Below the pieces are notes generated by a model. That model was not told where the DNA came from, did no database searches, and was given only the letters and a program-made list of their open reading frames with translations. A DNA stretch of 64,000 bases from Certhia americana (lineage: Eukaryota; Chordata; Aves; Passeriformes; Certhiidae): contig CM031878.1 in NCBI GenBank assembly GCA_018697195.1, forward strand, positions 1,109,109-1,173,108. Reading direction: 5' to 3'. This document shows positions 46,768 through 56,929 of the stretch, piece by piece (the stretch's first letter is position 1; every line of letters begins with the position of its first letter). The position numbers and the translations under genes were made by a program.

Positions 46768-46935
46768 AAAAAGAAAAAAAAAAAAATCCCTCAGTATTAA
46801 TGGGTGCATGCAGAAGGAAAACCAAAACAAAATAAAAGCACAAACAAACAAACAAATGCCCCAGACAAACCAAATAAAAACACCACAACCAAAACCTTCC
46901 AGGAATTAGTCTCAGTTATAAACAAACAAATAAAA
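46768..46935 (+). repeat. A/C-rich simple repeat with (AAAC)n core
   Basis: A run of about 14 at 46775-46788, then an A/C-rich patch including an (ACAA)n-like run at 46840-46856 and related sequence to about 46935. Confidence 0.85.
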
Positions 46936-47035
46936 AACCATAAAACCACAGACATTTCCCTGGATGCCAAGGAATCCCTCAGCATCTTATTATTAAGCAT
47001 GGTATTTTCTCCTTTTGATGTGGAAAAGTCTTAGC

Positions 47036-47796
47036 TCCATTCACCCAGAATTAGGCACAAAAAAGATGTCCTTGGCAAAGCCCTGGGATGGAACCTGTGC
47101 CTAAACCCCAACATCCTTCATCCTTTCCCCTTGTGCCACACCCATCTTTGCTGGATGTCCTTTAGCCAGCACCTGGAATATTTTGGTAAATGCTGGGAGA
47201 GTTTGGTAAATGCTGTAAAAGTGATCAGTTTATTTTCCTCTTAAGCCTCTGGTGGGAGTTTCTGTGCTCCTCTGTGACCCATGGGCACTGTGAGGCTCAG
47301 AGGCAGCAGTGACTTTTTATTTGCTGTGTCCTGGCTGTGCTGGGTTCCCCAGCTGTAAGTACAGATTTCCCTTTGGATTTTTTTACTCTTCCAAGAACAT
47401 CGACAGCAGCTCTGGGCAGGTAGGACTGTGCATAGGCAGCAGTACCTTTGCTTTGCTCCTAGTTCAATTAATGGGCATCCCATGGAAAAACAGGAATAAA
47501 AGGGACAGATCTCTGTAACAGGGGTGGGCTTTGCTTTCATTCAGTCAGGCTGGAAGCAGCCATGAGATCTTTTGCAAGGTGTGGTGGATGTTCTGCAGGA
47601 ACATGTTTTGCTGGAAAGTTGCTACAAAGGTCTGCCTGGGGTCAGATTTTTGTAAGGGTGCCAAGAAATGGGCTCAGTTGCAGGACCAGGAGTCATCTTG
47701 TCCTCCTCTATCACTCCATTAGTGAGATCAGCATGAGATCTGGAGAACAGACCACCAAAGGCAGAGAAAAAAAATCAGTGTTGAGTGGGCAAGAGT
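47036..47796. other. Unique DNA
   Basis: No repeat or gene recognised. Confidence 0.42.
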
Positions 47797-47826
47797 AGAA
47801 TAGAAATAGAAATAGAGTAGAAATAA
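47797..47826 (+). repeat. (AGAAAT)n short microsatellite
   Basis: About five degenerate hexamers (TAGAAA/TAGAGT type), ending roughly 13 bp before copy 2 of the dispersed element. Confidence 0.8.
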
Positions 47827-47838
47827 CTAGCACTTACA

Positions 47839-48047
47839 TTGGAAAAAAGAACTTAGAGTAGCATTCTCTGGGCTGGAACTTCTGCCCTCATATATTTAAT
47901 TAGGTTCCTGTGTATCAGCTTATATATGAGATATATCATATATGAGAAACTTATCATATACAAGAAACCTTCAACTTCTGCTTGGAGAAAACACTGCAGT
48001 TATTCAAGCAGACCATAAATGTCTCTTTTTACAGTGGGCCTCGAGGT
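47839..48047 (+). mobile_element. Unidentified ~222-bp dispersed repeat, copy 2
   Basis: Aligns end to end with 43412-43633 in the same orientation, 4.4 kb away. Shared landmarks are 'gcattctctg', 'cctcatatatttaat', 'tatatgagaaactta', 'cttggagaaaacactgcagt' and 'gcagaccataaatgtctctt'. It is about 13 bases shorter because of indels in the AT core. The flanks of the two copies differ, apart from a few bases after the right edge. Confidence 0.75.
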
Positions 48048-48078
48048 ATCCACAGGAATGATCTGCAATTTGTCTATC

Positions 48079-48268
48079 AGGAGTCCATCCAGGTGTCCAG
48101 AACAAAGGCCCTCAAGAAATCCATCAGGGACATCTGGAGAAAACACTGGCAGAAAGCACTCTAATTCAATAAGCTCATCGAACTTCCTTTTTTTTTAAAT
48201 AGGCATCTAGATGTCCAGAGAATAAGATCCACAGGGTGTCCGTGAGGAGTCCATCCAAGTGTCCAGAA
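48079..48268 (+). repeat. Degenerate ~24-bp repeat, two good copies and one poor copy
   Basis: The 24-base words at 48079-48102 and 48245-48268 (both starting 'aggagtccatcc') differ at one base. A weaker relative ('ctagatgtccagagaa') lies near 48208-48224. Possible remnant of a minisatellite or of an older transposon. It directly follows copy 2 of the dispersed element. Confidence 0.6.
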
Positions 48269-48902
48269 GAAATAATCTCAAAGACGAATGTATTTCCATG
48301 TACCTGGACTCCACCCCACTGCTACCTACCTACTGCATCAGCCAGTGCAACAAAGCAAACATTTTCCATCTGAAAACAGATGCTTTTCCTCTTGGCTTCA
48401 AAGCCCACTGGCCTCAATTAGCAAGACCCAAAGAGATTTCGGTGTGCTTAAGCCAGGTCATGTTCTGTAAAGAAAGCTGCCCTGCTAAGAGGGTTTCTGC
48501 TCCTGGGTGCTCTTTGCTGCTGCTTTTGGAGTGTAACAGCCTCTCACATTAACATTAATGTGGGCTCAGCACCTGTAGGAGCTGTGGAAAAAGCCTGCAT
48601 CAAAGCTGGGCATGTTGCAGTAATGGGCAGCAGGGCCTGGTTTATGTGCTCAGCACTTTAAGGTTTCATTCTCCCAAATTGGAGTAGGAAACCCAAACAG
48701 CTTTAGATGAGCTGCTGTTGGCGTCAGCGTGAGCAGAGTTTGCAGTGGGACTGTAATTATGGGTTATGTGTGGCCAACAAGATCTCACCTGTGCACACCT
48801 GGATTGCACAAGGTTAGATCCCATTTGTGGAATCCCCATCTGCTGCTCATCTCCTGCTGGCCTGGCATCTGCTGCACAGTCTCTTTGCAAAGCCATAAAT
48901 GG
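48269..48902. other. Unique DNA
   Basis: No repeat or gene recognised. Contains a direct 'cacattaacattaatgtggg' patch around 48545. Confidence 0.42.
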
Positions 48903-49012
48903 AACCTCAGGATGGTTTGGATTGGAAGGGACCTTAAAGCTCATCTCATTCTCAGCCCCTGTCCATGGGCAGGGTCACCTTCTGCTGGATCAGGCTGGTC
49001 ACAGTCCCTGAG
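48903..49012 (-). mobile_element. CR1 LINE fragment, short 3' end, inverted
   Basis: 'acctcaggatggtttggatt', 'ggaagggaccttaaagctca' and 'gtccatgggcagggtcacct' follow the antisense CR1 3' order. The terminal direct repeats are degraded. Confidence 0.92.
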
Positions 49013-49027
49013 CAACACACAGAGACA

Positions 49028-49055
49028 TGTGACATTAAATCTGTGACATTAAATC
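49028..49055 (+). repeat. 14-bp perfect tandem duplication
   Basis: TGTGACATTAAATC occurs twice with no spacer, a few bases beyond the inner end of the CR1 fragment. Confidence 0.95.
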
Positions 49056-49814
49056 TGCTCAGGCTATGCTTTTTAAAACAGCAAAGGCGGCTGAAAGTCT
49101 GAAATTTAGGGCCAGGGGTTTAATGTAATCAAGAAGTGAAGGTGCAGGGTTAGTGAAGGAAGGTGGGACAAGAGGGACGGGGTATTCCTGCAGGGCTGTG
49201 TAGCCCCTGTGTTTGATCTCAAGGTTTAACAAGGTGTTCATTCATCACTGAGCCATGGGTTTGGCTGTGTCAGGGCATCAGGGGTGGACAGGCACAGTCC
49301 CAAGTGCCATCTAGCCCAGGTAGGCAGGGGATAGCCCATTGATGGGCCAGTGACTATGCAGTACCTGCAAAACGCCAGGGCAGAGGGACCAGTGCCTGAA
49401 ACTGAGGCTGTCCAAGAACCATCACAGCAGAGAGTTTGCAAGAGCACCTCCTTGACTCCAAACCTGGCAGCAACCAGCTTCCCCAGAGCAGGTACTTTAT
49501 TAGCAAATAGCAGCAGCAACGGCCAGAACAAATCCCACCCCAAAAACATTCACTTCTGGTAAGAAATGGAGAAGATGATACCCCAAAATGATGCAGAGCA
49601 TGGTCACATGTGGTACCAGAGAACTGGGAATAGGTTACCTACAGTTACCTTAAAGAACCAACTCAAACTCCAGGAGAAATTGCTAAAATGCTGTATTGTT
49701 TTAAACTATATAACTCTTGTTTTCCTTGTAGAAATATCTGTTGAGATTATTTATATATCATATTATTATTTTCCGTATTACATCGTTATTTATATACATG
49801 ATTAATATTTGGAT
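49056..49814. other. Unique DNA
   Basis: No repeat or gene recognised. Bases 49735-49810 are strongly AT-rich. Confidence 0.42.
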
Positions 49815-50017
49815 GAGAGGACCTAGCCTCAAGCTGTGCTAGGGGAGGCTCAGGATGGACATCAGGGGGAATTCCTTCACAGAAAATATGATTACACATG
49901 GGAAGGGGCTGCCCAGGGAGGTGATGGAGTCCCCACCGTGGAGGAATGGCTGGATTCTCCACTGAACGTAGCACTCAGTGCTCTGGCCTGGGTACAAGGT
50001 GGGGATTGGCACATAAA
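49815..50017 (+). mobile_element. CR1 LINE fragment, 3' end missing
   Basis: 'agaggacctagcctcaagct', 'gctaggggaggctcaggatg', 'gggctgcccagggaggtgat' and 'ggcctgggtacaaggtgggg' match CR1 order. The element stops before the 'gatgatct...ccttccaacc' terminus. Confidence 0.85.
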
Positions 50018-50519
50018 ACTGTGCCAATTGGCACATTGTGCTGCCAAAACCACTGCAAGGGGGTGGGAATCACGGGAGTGGTGCTGCTGTGGGGACTGAA
50101 TGAAGCAAGTGGAGAAAAAGTGAAGGACTGTGAACATGGGGTTTAGAGGAGGAAAATATTCATTGCAGCCTCTACAGGAATCTCCCTCAAATACAGATTA
50201 CACAGGTTGGCCCTGGGGATCAGGGTCATTCCAGAAACTCAAATGCCAGATGAGTCATGAAGAGCAGGCATGATGGTCCCCAAGGAGAACCCAAACTCAT
50301 TGCTCCAGCCTTCCCATCCAGACTCAAGCCTCCTTCCAGGCTCTGGTAAAACCCCAGTAGCTACTTCCTTCTCCACCCTCTCTTCTGCCAGGACTGGAGC
50401 AGAGATGCTGTTTTTGCATGGCACTGCACCGTGCTTTGATCTGCAGTTTCATGGTGATGAGCACAAGCAAGATCTCCTCCTCCATAGTATCCACCCCCCC
50501 TCTCAAGCTCAGTGATGAG

Positions 50520-50760
50520 GGCAATCCTCAACATTTAACATTATGCTAATTCCTGCCTCACTTGGAACTCGGCCAGTTCATTTTCATGCTACATTGCTCG
50601 TTTCCAGCTTCTAACGTAGTTTTAAAGTTGCATTAAATAAAGAATGGATGTAAAAATCAAATTAATTACTGGACACTCCATGCTACTTAATTTTAAAGCT
50701 CCCATTCCACCAGTATTTCTTGTAATCACAACAAGCTGTGGAGTGCCAGGATGGCCGTAT
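50520..50760. other. Candidate conserved non-coding element
   Basis: Repeat-free AT-rich block: 'cattatgctaattcctgcc', 'gttgcattaaataaagaatg' and 'aatcaaattaattactggac'. Three CpGs lie at about 50571, 50599 and 50614. Texture-based call only. Confidence 0.28.
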
Positions 50761-50869
50761 TGCTCTTAAATATGTTGATTGGAGAAAAAAAAAAAGTGAA
50801 ATGGAGATAAGTGTTGGAGCATTGATTTGCAATATTGTTTGGACTTCTTATTTTCACTCTGCAGTTCAA

Positions 50870-51265
50870 AGCTGAGGGAGCTGGGAAAGGGGCTCAGGCT
50901 GGAGCAAAGGAGGCTGAGGGGGGCCCTTGTGGCTCTGCACAACTCCCTGCCAGGAGGGGACAGCCGGGGGGGTTGGGCTGTGCTCCCAGGGAACGGGGAC
51001 AGGAGGAGAGGGAATGGCATCAGGATGGGCCAGGGAAGCTCAAGGTGGACAGCAGGGAAAATTCCTTTGTGGAAAATGTTGTGAAGCATTGGCACAGCTG
51101 CCCGGGGCAGTGGTGGAGTCCCCATCCCTGTAGGGATTTAAAAACCATGTGGATGTGGCCCCTGGGGACAGGGGGCCAGTGGTGGCCTGGGCAGTGCCAG
51201 GGGAATGGTTGGAATTGATGGAATTAGATGACTTTTCTGATCTTCATGATTCTGTGCTTCTATGA
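50870..51265 (+). mobile_element. CR1 LINE fragment, ~400-bp 3' portion
   Basis: Runs from 'gctgagggagctgggaaagg' through 'ctgcacaactccctgccagg', 'gaatggcatcaggatgggcc' and 'gtccccatccctgtaggga' to 'tcatgattctgtgcttctat'. With 13892-14314 it is one of the two longest copies. Frames of 119-127 codons across it are LINE-derived noise. Confidence 0.95.
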
Positions 51266-52319
51266 TGACATTGTTAGGAGACAGAACAAATGACCAGCCC
51301 TAGGATTCAGAACCTACACTATGTAAAACCAAGGGTTTCTCTGATGGCTAAATTGGGATGAATTCTAACACTCAAGCTGCTTCAGACAGACAGGTGCTCT
51401 GGCCTAGTTTTTCAAGAACTTGTGTTTTAAAATTATATTTTATTTTCTATGTTGCATGTTTAATCATTACAAAATTCTAGTACTGTGTTTTTAAAGCTAG
51501 GCAGATGGTTAGAATTTGCCAAAATTTGGATTTGTTTTATTATATATGTAACTTTCAAGGATGAGTGCATATTTTTGTTGGGTGAAGTGCCATAGATAAT
51601 GTTGCTTGCCAAGTAATAACCTTTTTTGGTTTCATTTAGCTCTGTTCTACAGCTAAATCTGGATATCAGTAGTGAGACCTTCCCTTCAACTATTACAGAA
51701 CACCTTGGGTTTTGCATTTTCTATTTGAGCTAATTTAATCCTTGCACTCCTATATGCTTTTTTTCTTTTTTTTTTTTTTAAATTGCTGGGTTTGTGCTGA
51801 GGGTCTTTCTGCAGACCCTGCTGCCCATAGAGGTACAGCCACAGAAGGTTTGTCCTTCTGCAAATGATGATTTTCTGTTCCATGGGCTCTTCACACTTTG
51901 CTGGGGTGTGTAGGGACTGACCCTGCACCTGTACTTTTCTGTAAATAAAAACCAGTTTGGCAATCCCCAAACATGCTCTCTTACAAACACCAAACAAGGA
52001 GTGGGGGGAATTAGCGTTTCAAAGGAACCTGAGAGCAGAGCATTGAACCAGGACCTTCAAAACTAATGCAGGGTTATTTTTATCATTATGCTGCTATTTT
52101 ATTGTTTGTTAAAATGTATTATTTCATTTATTCTCCTTGCAAGAAGGGGAGGTCTCTTAGAATTCAGATTCTGATGGTGAAAAAGCAGGAAACCATGGCA
52201 CAGAAGGGGTTACACCTGCACTGTCATTCTCCACGGTGCAACTTCTTCCAGGACCCACACAAAAACTTATTAAGCAGCTGCCTGTCACCTCTCCTTAATA
52301 AATAAGAATCTCTTTTCAG
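51266..52319. other. Unique DNA with a poly-T run
   Basis: A T-rich run at 51758-51779. No transposon or gene recognised. Confidence 0.42.
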
Positions 52320-52815
52320 CCTCTTTGTCTCCTTCACCTCTGGGGCCGGCATCCTGTAAACACACTGCCAATTAAACCTCACGTCTAGCAAGGCCACAAC
52401 TAATGAAAAGCAATAGAGAATTCACTGCCTTTTAATGAGGAAAACATTGCTTTTTACAGGGAACAATTTATTGGGCCAATTCCCCCCGTCCATCACCCTG
52501 GGGAACCGCTGCCTTTTTTACCCCCTGTTTGTTACTTTGTCAAGCGCGTGTAAAATTGCACGCTGAACACAGAGGTGAAGGCTCTGACTCAATTTATGGT
52601 GTGACATCTCTGATCTTGCTCCCCGGATCAGTAAGCGATGCTGGCAATGATATGCATGGAAATTAATTACTGTGCCCGGCAGCGGTACAGCAGGCCCCTG
52701 CCGTTGATAATAGATCAGTTTGCAGGAGTTTGTTGGAGGGGTGGCCGCGCCTGCTGCCGTTTGCTGTCGCAGGCAATGTCAGCAAAAACACCGCAGCATC
52801 ACCGCGGCCGTGGGA
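52320..52815. other. Candidate conserved non-coding element with retained CpGs
   Basis: Repeat-free block ending about 50 bp before the polypurine tract. It has about 17 CpGs between 52500 and 52810 and dense motif texture: 'ccttttaatgaggaaaacat', 'gatatgcatggaaattaatt' (52651-52670) and 'ccgttgataatagatcagtt'. The mixture of AT-rich homeodomain/POU-like words and intact CpGs is typical of developmental enhancers. Conservation not visible to me. Confidence 0.4.
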
Positions 52816-52861
52816 GGGCAGAGGGAGGCCACAGGGGCTGACCCTGGAAGAGGCAAACTCG

Positions 52862-53705
52862 AAAAAATTAAAAAATAATAAAAAAAAACCCAACCAAAAA
52901 ACCCCAAAAAACCCAGAAAAAGAAAAAGGGAGAAAAAAAAAGGAAGAAAAAAGAGAAAAAAGAGGAAGAAAAAAGAAAAAAGAGAAAAAAAAGGAAAAAA
53001 AAGGAAAAAAAAAAAGGAAAACTGGGAAAAAATAAAAAAGAAGAAAAGAAAAAGAAGAAAAAGAAAAAAAGAAAAAAAGGGAAAAAAGAAAAGAAAAAAA
53101 TAAGAAAAAGAAAAGAGAAAAAAAAGGAAAAAAAAGGAAAAAAGAAAACAATAAGAAAAAGAAAAGAGAAAAAAAGAAAAGAAAAAAAGAAAAGAAAAAA
53201 GGAAAAGAAAAAAGGAAAAAAGAAAAGAAAAAAGAAAAAAAGAAGAAAAAAAGAAAAAAAAAGAAAAAAGAAAAAAGGAAAAAAGAAAAGAAAAAAGAAA
53301 AAATAAGAAAAAGAAAAGAGAAAAAAAGAAAAGAAAAAAGAAAAGAAAAAGGAAAAAAGAAAAGAAAAAAGAAAAAGAGAAGAAAAAAGAATAAAAAAGA
53401 AAAAAGGAAAAAAGGGAAAGAAAAAAGAAAAAAAGAGAAAATAGAAAGGAAAAAAAGAAAAAAGAAAAGAAAATGGGAAAAAAAAGGAAAGAAAAAGAAA
53501 AAAAAGAAAAAAGGAAAGAAAGAAGGAAAAAAAGAAAAAGGGAAAAAAAGAAAAGAGAAAAGAAAAAAAAAGAAAAAAGAGAAAAAAAGATGAAAAAAGA
53601 AAAAGGAAAAGAGACAAAAAATACAAGAAAGAAAAGAAGAAAAAAGATAAGAAAAAGAAAAAAAGGAAAGAATAAAGAAAGAAAAGAAAAAAGGAAAAAA
53701 AAAAG
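52862..53705 (+). repeat. Expanded polypurine (A/G) tract, ~840 bp
   Basis: Starts A/C-rich (52862-52915), then is almost entirely A and G to 53705. Pure-purine runs reach about 151 bp (53153-53303), 116 bp (53475-53590) and 106 bp (52916-53021). The motif is A3-A9 separated by G1-G3. A recognisable 'taagaaaaagaaaagagaaa' block recurs at 53101, 53152 and 53304, showing internal segmental duplication (spacings 51 and 152 bp). The minus strand reads as overlapping Phe/Ser/Leu-only frames up to 372 codons, which are translation artefacts. Confidence 0.97.
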
Positions 53706-53819
53706 TGACAGCAAAACAGTGGTTTTGGATGTCATTTTGTTTTCCCAAGAGTGAAGAGAAGGCGTTATATAAGAGTACCACAATGCTTTGAGCAAGGGGG
53801 AACTTCTGCCAAGCCTATG

Positions 53820-54000
53820 CTATTAAAGTGATATATATTTGAATGAGGAAAAAAAAAAAGAAGGTGGAAGGGGAGGCCAAATTGAAAATAATCATCTATA
53901 TATTATTTATTATTGATTATTTTTATTATAATTTTAAAATTATTATTTATTAATTGGGAAATATATTCCCAAATAATATTGGGAATATAGTCTGGATAAA
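53820..54000. repeat. AT-rich low-complexity with a short palindrome
   Basis: Nearly pure A/T with TTAT/ATTT iterations. A 7-bp-arm inverted repeat (TTGGGAA ATATA TTCCCAA) lies at 53954-53972, and a third TTGGGAA-like copy follows at 53989. Confidence 0.8.
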
Positions 54001-54092
54001 ATCCTACAGGTCATATCACCCATGGTTATAATATGTTTTAGCTCTGTTAGCTGTACAGATGTTTTTCCTAGGATTTGCAGTTTAAAATGCAT

Positions 54093-54165
54093 TCATAGAA
54101 TCATAGAATGATAGTATGGTTAGGTTGGGAAAAACCTTAAAGATCAGCAGGTTCTAATCTAATAT
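54093..54165 (-). mobile_element. CR1 LINE fragment, short 3' end, inverted
   Basis: 'tcatagaatcatagaatgat' is the antisense CR1 terminal repeat, followed by 'ggttgggaaaaaccttaaag'. The element is only about 70 bp. Confidence 0.9.
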
Positions 54166-55296
54166 TTTGGCTGTGCAATTTCGTCTCCTCTTCCTGACCA
54201 GACCAGTTTCCTTTTGCAGGTGGATTGCAGCAGGCCTTACTTGGCTTAGCTCAGCCATGGCTCTGGACATGAAGGGACATTCAGTGCATCTGGGGATGGC
54301 CAAGATGTGCCATCCTGCTGAGCTGTTTTGGGAAAAATGAGATAATTTCTCTGGAGCAGGTGTAGGAAACCCCTCCTTGCTGAGCTGCTGGGCAGTGTGG
54401 GCCATGAGCATCCTTCCTGGCAAGGTATTTTTGTTTGCTATTTGTCAGCTTTTATCATATTATTTTTTAACACTTCAGTGTGCCTCATGAGAGATGCCCT
54501 TTTCTGCTTGGTCCTCAGACTGTTCATGTACTCATGGACTTAATTTAAAATTCCTTTATTTCTCACCACTTGTGTCATGGTTTTATATACTTTTAGGCCC
54601 CAAAGCCTAAAAGTCGATGTTGCTTTGGGGACTAGAAAAATAAGACATGATGCCCAGCTAAAACCCCAGCACTGGGATACCAAGGCAAAGAGGGTTGATG
54701 GCACACTTAGTCAACACACAGCAGAATTCCCCAAAAAAGTAATTATCCCAAAAAATGGAGGACTCCAGCTCCAGTTGGTAGCTTTGGGGTCCTTATTTTC
54801 AACCCAGTCACAATAACTGGGTTTTTTATAACAAGTATTTCCTGTTTGTGGCACTATTTTCAGTTCACCCTTGTTGAAGCAGCCATAAAAGTCCCCAATG
54901 GCAAGAAGGACCCCTTAAAATATGTTTCTAAAAAGGTGAGAAACCAAAAGAAATGGGTAGTAAAAAACATCTTGGAAAAGGAGGCAGATGGAGAAGAAAC
55001 AGGGTTACTCATTAGTTGCTTTTGATGCCTGGAGTGATGGCAGTGCTTGTTGATTCCACATCCTCACAGCTCTTGTGCTGTCACCCACCTGCCACTTTGA
55101 TTTCGGTAGGACAACATTTCAGAAAATAGGTGATTCAAAGACTAAATCATACATTTGGACCTTCCTGTGCATCTTCTTTGACCCAGTTTGCATACACATC
55201 AAAGAGCAAAGTTTGGTTCTTCCTATTTACCCCCACAGTGAAATCTAGACACTGCCTGAAATGCATAAAAAGCCCAAGATTATTTCAAAGCTCGGG
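54166..55296. other. Unique DNA
   Basis: No repeat or gene recognised. Confidence 0.42.
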
Positions 55297-55328
55297 AAAA
55301 AGAAAAAAAAAAGAAAAAAAAAAAAAAA
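55297..55328 (+). repeat. A-rich tract
   Basis: A runs broken by three single G; the longest run is about 14 A. Confidence 0.92.
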
Positions 55329-55384
55329 GGATGAGGGAGAGCTGTGAAAGATCATTTCTTTCCTAATGTGACTGTTAGATTTGG

Positions 55385-55760
55385 CTGGTTTAGCAATTAA
55401 ACTTTTCCTTTATTTGTTACCCCTACAGACCCCTGGTTAGAATAGGATCCTGAAGTTGAGTCCGCCAGAGCATTGGGCTTACATGATTCAATTAACCTTT
55501 AAGGTAGCTCTGGAAGTTGGTACTCTAGGAGATCCTTTTGTTAATTGGCAGCCTGACACAGACAATTAAGTTTGATCAGATGAAGAGGGCATCAGGGACA
55601 TCATTAGCATACTGTACTGAAGACTACGTGGCGTGTAAAAGTTGTTTAATTTCTGCCAAGGAAGAAAGCGGGGGGCTGGGGGAGCCCTCCTTGCACATAC
55701 TGCATTTTGCTTATTAAATATTTCATTTCCCTTGCCATAAGCTGAAAATGTTCCCATTTT
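55385..55760. other. Candidate conserved non-coding element
   Basis: Repeat-free block with strong CNE-like texture: 'gtttagcaattaaacttttc', 'gattcaattaacctttaagg', 'gacaattaagtttgatcaga' and 'cattagcatactgtactgaa'. CpGs remain at 55464, 55628, 55632 and 55669. No frame maintained. Confidence 0.37.
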
Positions 55761-56523
55761 TTACCCCTCCTTTTTGGTTTCTTCCCACAACAGTGAAATC
55801 CACTGAATGATTGTTCCTCCCTTATTAAAACTTCTGCATTTCACTTGAAGTATTGCACTAAAAAAACCAAAACAAAACCCAAAACAAAAAAAACCACCTG
55901 AGTAGCCAAAACAGCAACAAAATCAGCAGATTGTCTTCAGAGATGGCCACAAAGCCCATGGTGGATGGAATATGAGCAGGGTGTGGTTAAAGTGGCTAAG
56001 GCTGGAGCTGTGCTAGGTGAGACCTACAGATATCCTTTGGTCAGGGAATAACAGAAAAAACATACCTGTGGCTCTCACGTGCAGCAGGTCTGATAACAAA
56101 GGTGTCTGCATGTCTCTGGGATGCAGGGGGGATGCTGGGATGACGCTGGGATGACACATTCCTCATGGCCAGGCATGTCTTTGCAAAGGCAGGAAGAGCT
56201 GGAGGAGGTGAACCCACCAATGATGGATTGTGAGCTTGGCTTAGTGACTGAGAGACATGGTTCCTTTGCATTTCTCTTGCCTGGTATTAACAACTGTCTC
56301 ACTGTTGAGGCTGTATTAGAAATGTTTTTGTTTTTTTTTTTTCCCCAGGCACCATAGCAGAGCAGAATGGAGGTGAGCCAAATTATGGTCATCTGCAAGG
56401 TTTAGTCATCACCACTGCCCTACTGAATACAGATTTACAACACCCTGCTCACACCTGCTGCTGTGCAGTCCCTTTTGCTACCACTCCTTTCCCCAGCCCT
56501 TTTTCTGTGAGCAAGAGGGAAAG
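55761..56523. other. Unique DNA with an A/C-rich patch
   Basis: A/C-rich low complexity at 55859-55895 and a T run at 56331-56342. No gene recognised. Confidence 0.42.
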
Positions 56524-56832
56524 CATAGAAGCACAGTGGTCTGGCATGGCAGGGGTGTTAAACACCATCCCATCCCACCCCCTGCCACAGACAGGGACAT
56601 TTTCTACCATCCCAGGTTACTCCGAGCCCTGTCCAACCTGGTCTTGGACATTTCCAGGGATGCAGGGGCAGCCACAGCTGCTCTGGGCACTCTGTGCCAG
56701 GGCCTGCCCTCCCTCACAGTACAGAATTTCTTCCTGACATATGATCTAAATCTCTCCTCTTTCAGTTTTAAGCCCTTCCCCCTTGTCCCATCAATACCTG
56801 ACTGTAAAAAATTTGCTCATCTCCTTTTTCAT
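56524..56832 (-). mobile_element. CR1 LINE fragment, ~300-bp 3' portion, inverted
   Basis: Weak terminal repeats ('tagaagcacagtggtctggc'), then a clear antisense CR1: 'gccctgtccaacctggtctt', 'gctgctctgggcactctgtg' and 'cagaatttcttcctgacata'. It ends with 'cttcccccttgtcccatcaa'. The 145-codon plus frame here is antisense LINE. Confidence 0.93.
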
Positions 56833-56929
56833 AAGTACTCTATAGGCATCTGGAAAGGAAACGAGGCACATAAAACCAGTAAGCACATGATATCAGGATT
56901 CTCCATCCTCATGCCACATAGGCAGGCTC

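Noticed and set aside
43412..48047. The two ~215-bp repeats as LTRs of one 4.6-kb retrotransposon
   Set aside because: Copy 1 is an insertion bounded on both sides by arm B of a local duplication. The DNA between the copies shows no gag/pol frames and contains CNE-like sequence and another CR1. The repeats lack TG...CA ends.
52663..53795. 372- and 338-codon minus-strand open frames made almost only of Phe, Ser and Leu
   Set aside because: They are the complement of the polypurine tract, which cannot easily form stop codons. Three overlapping frames behave the same way.
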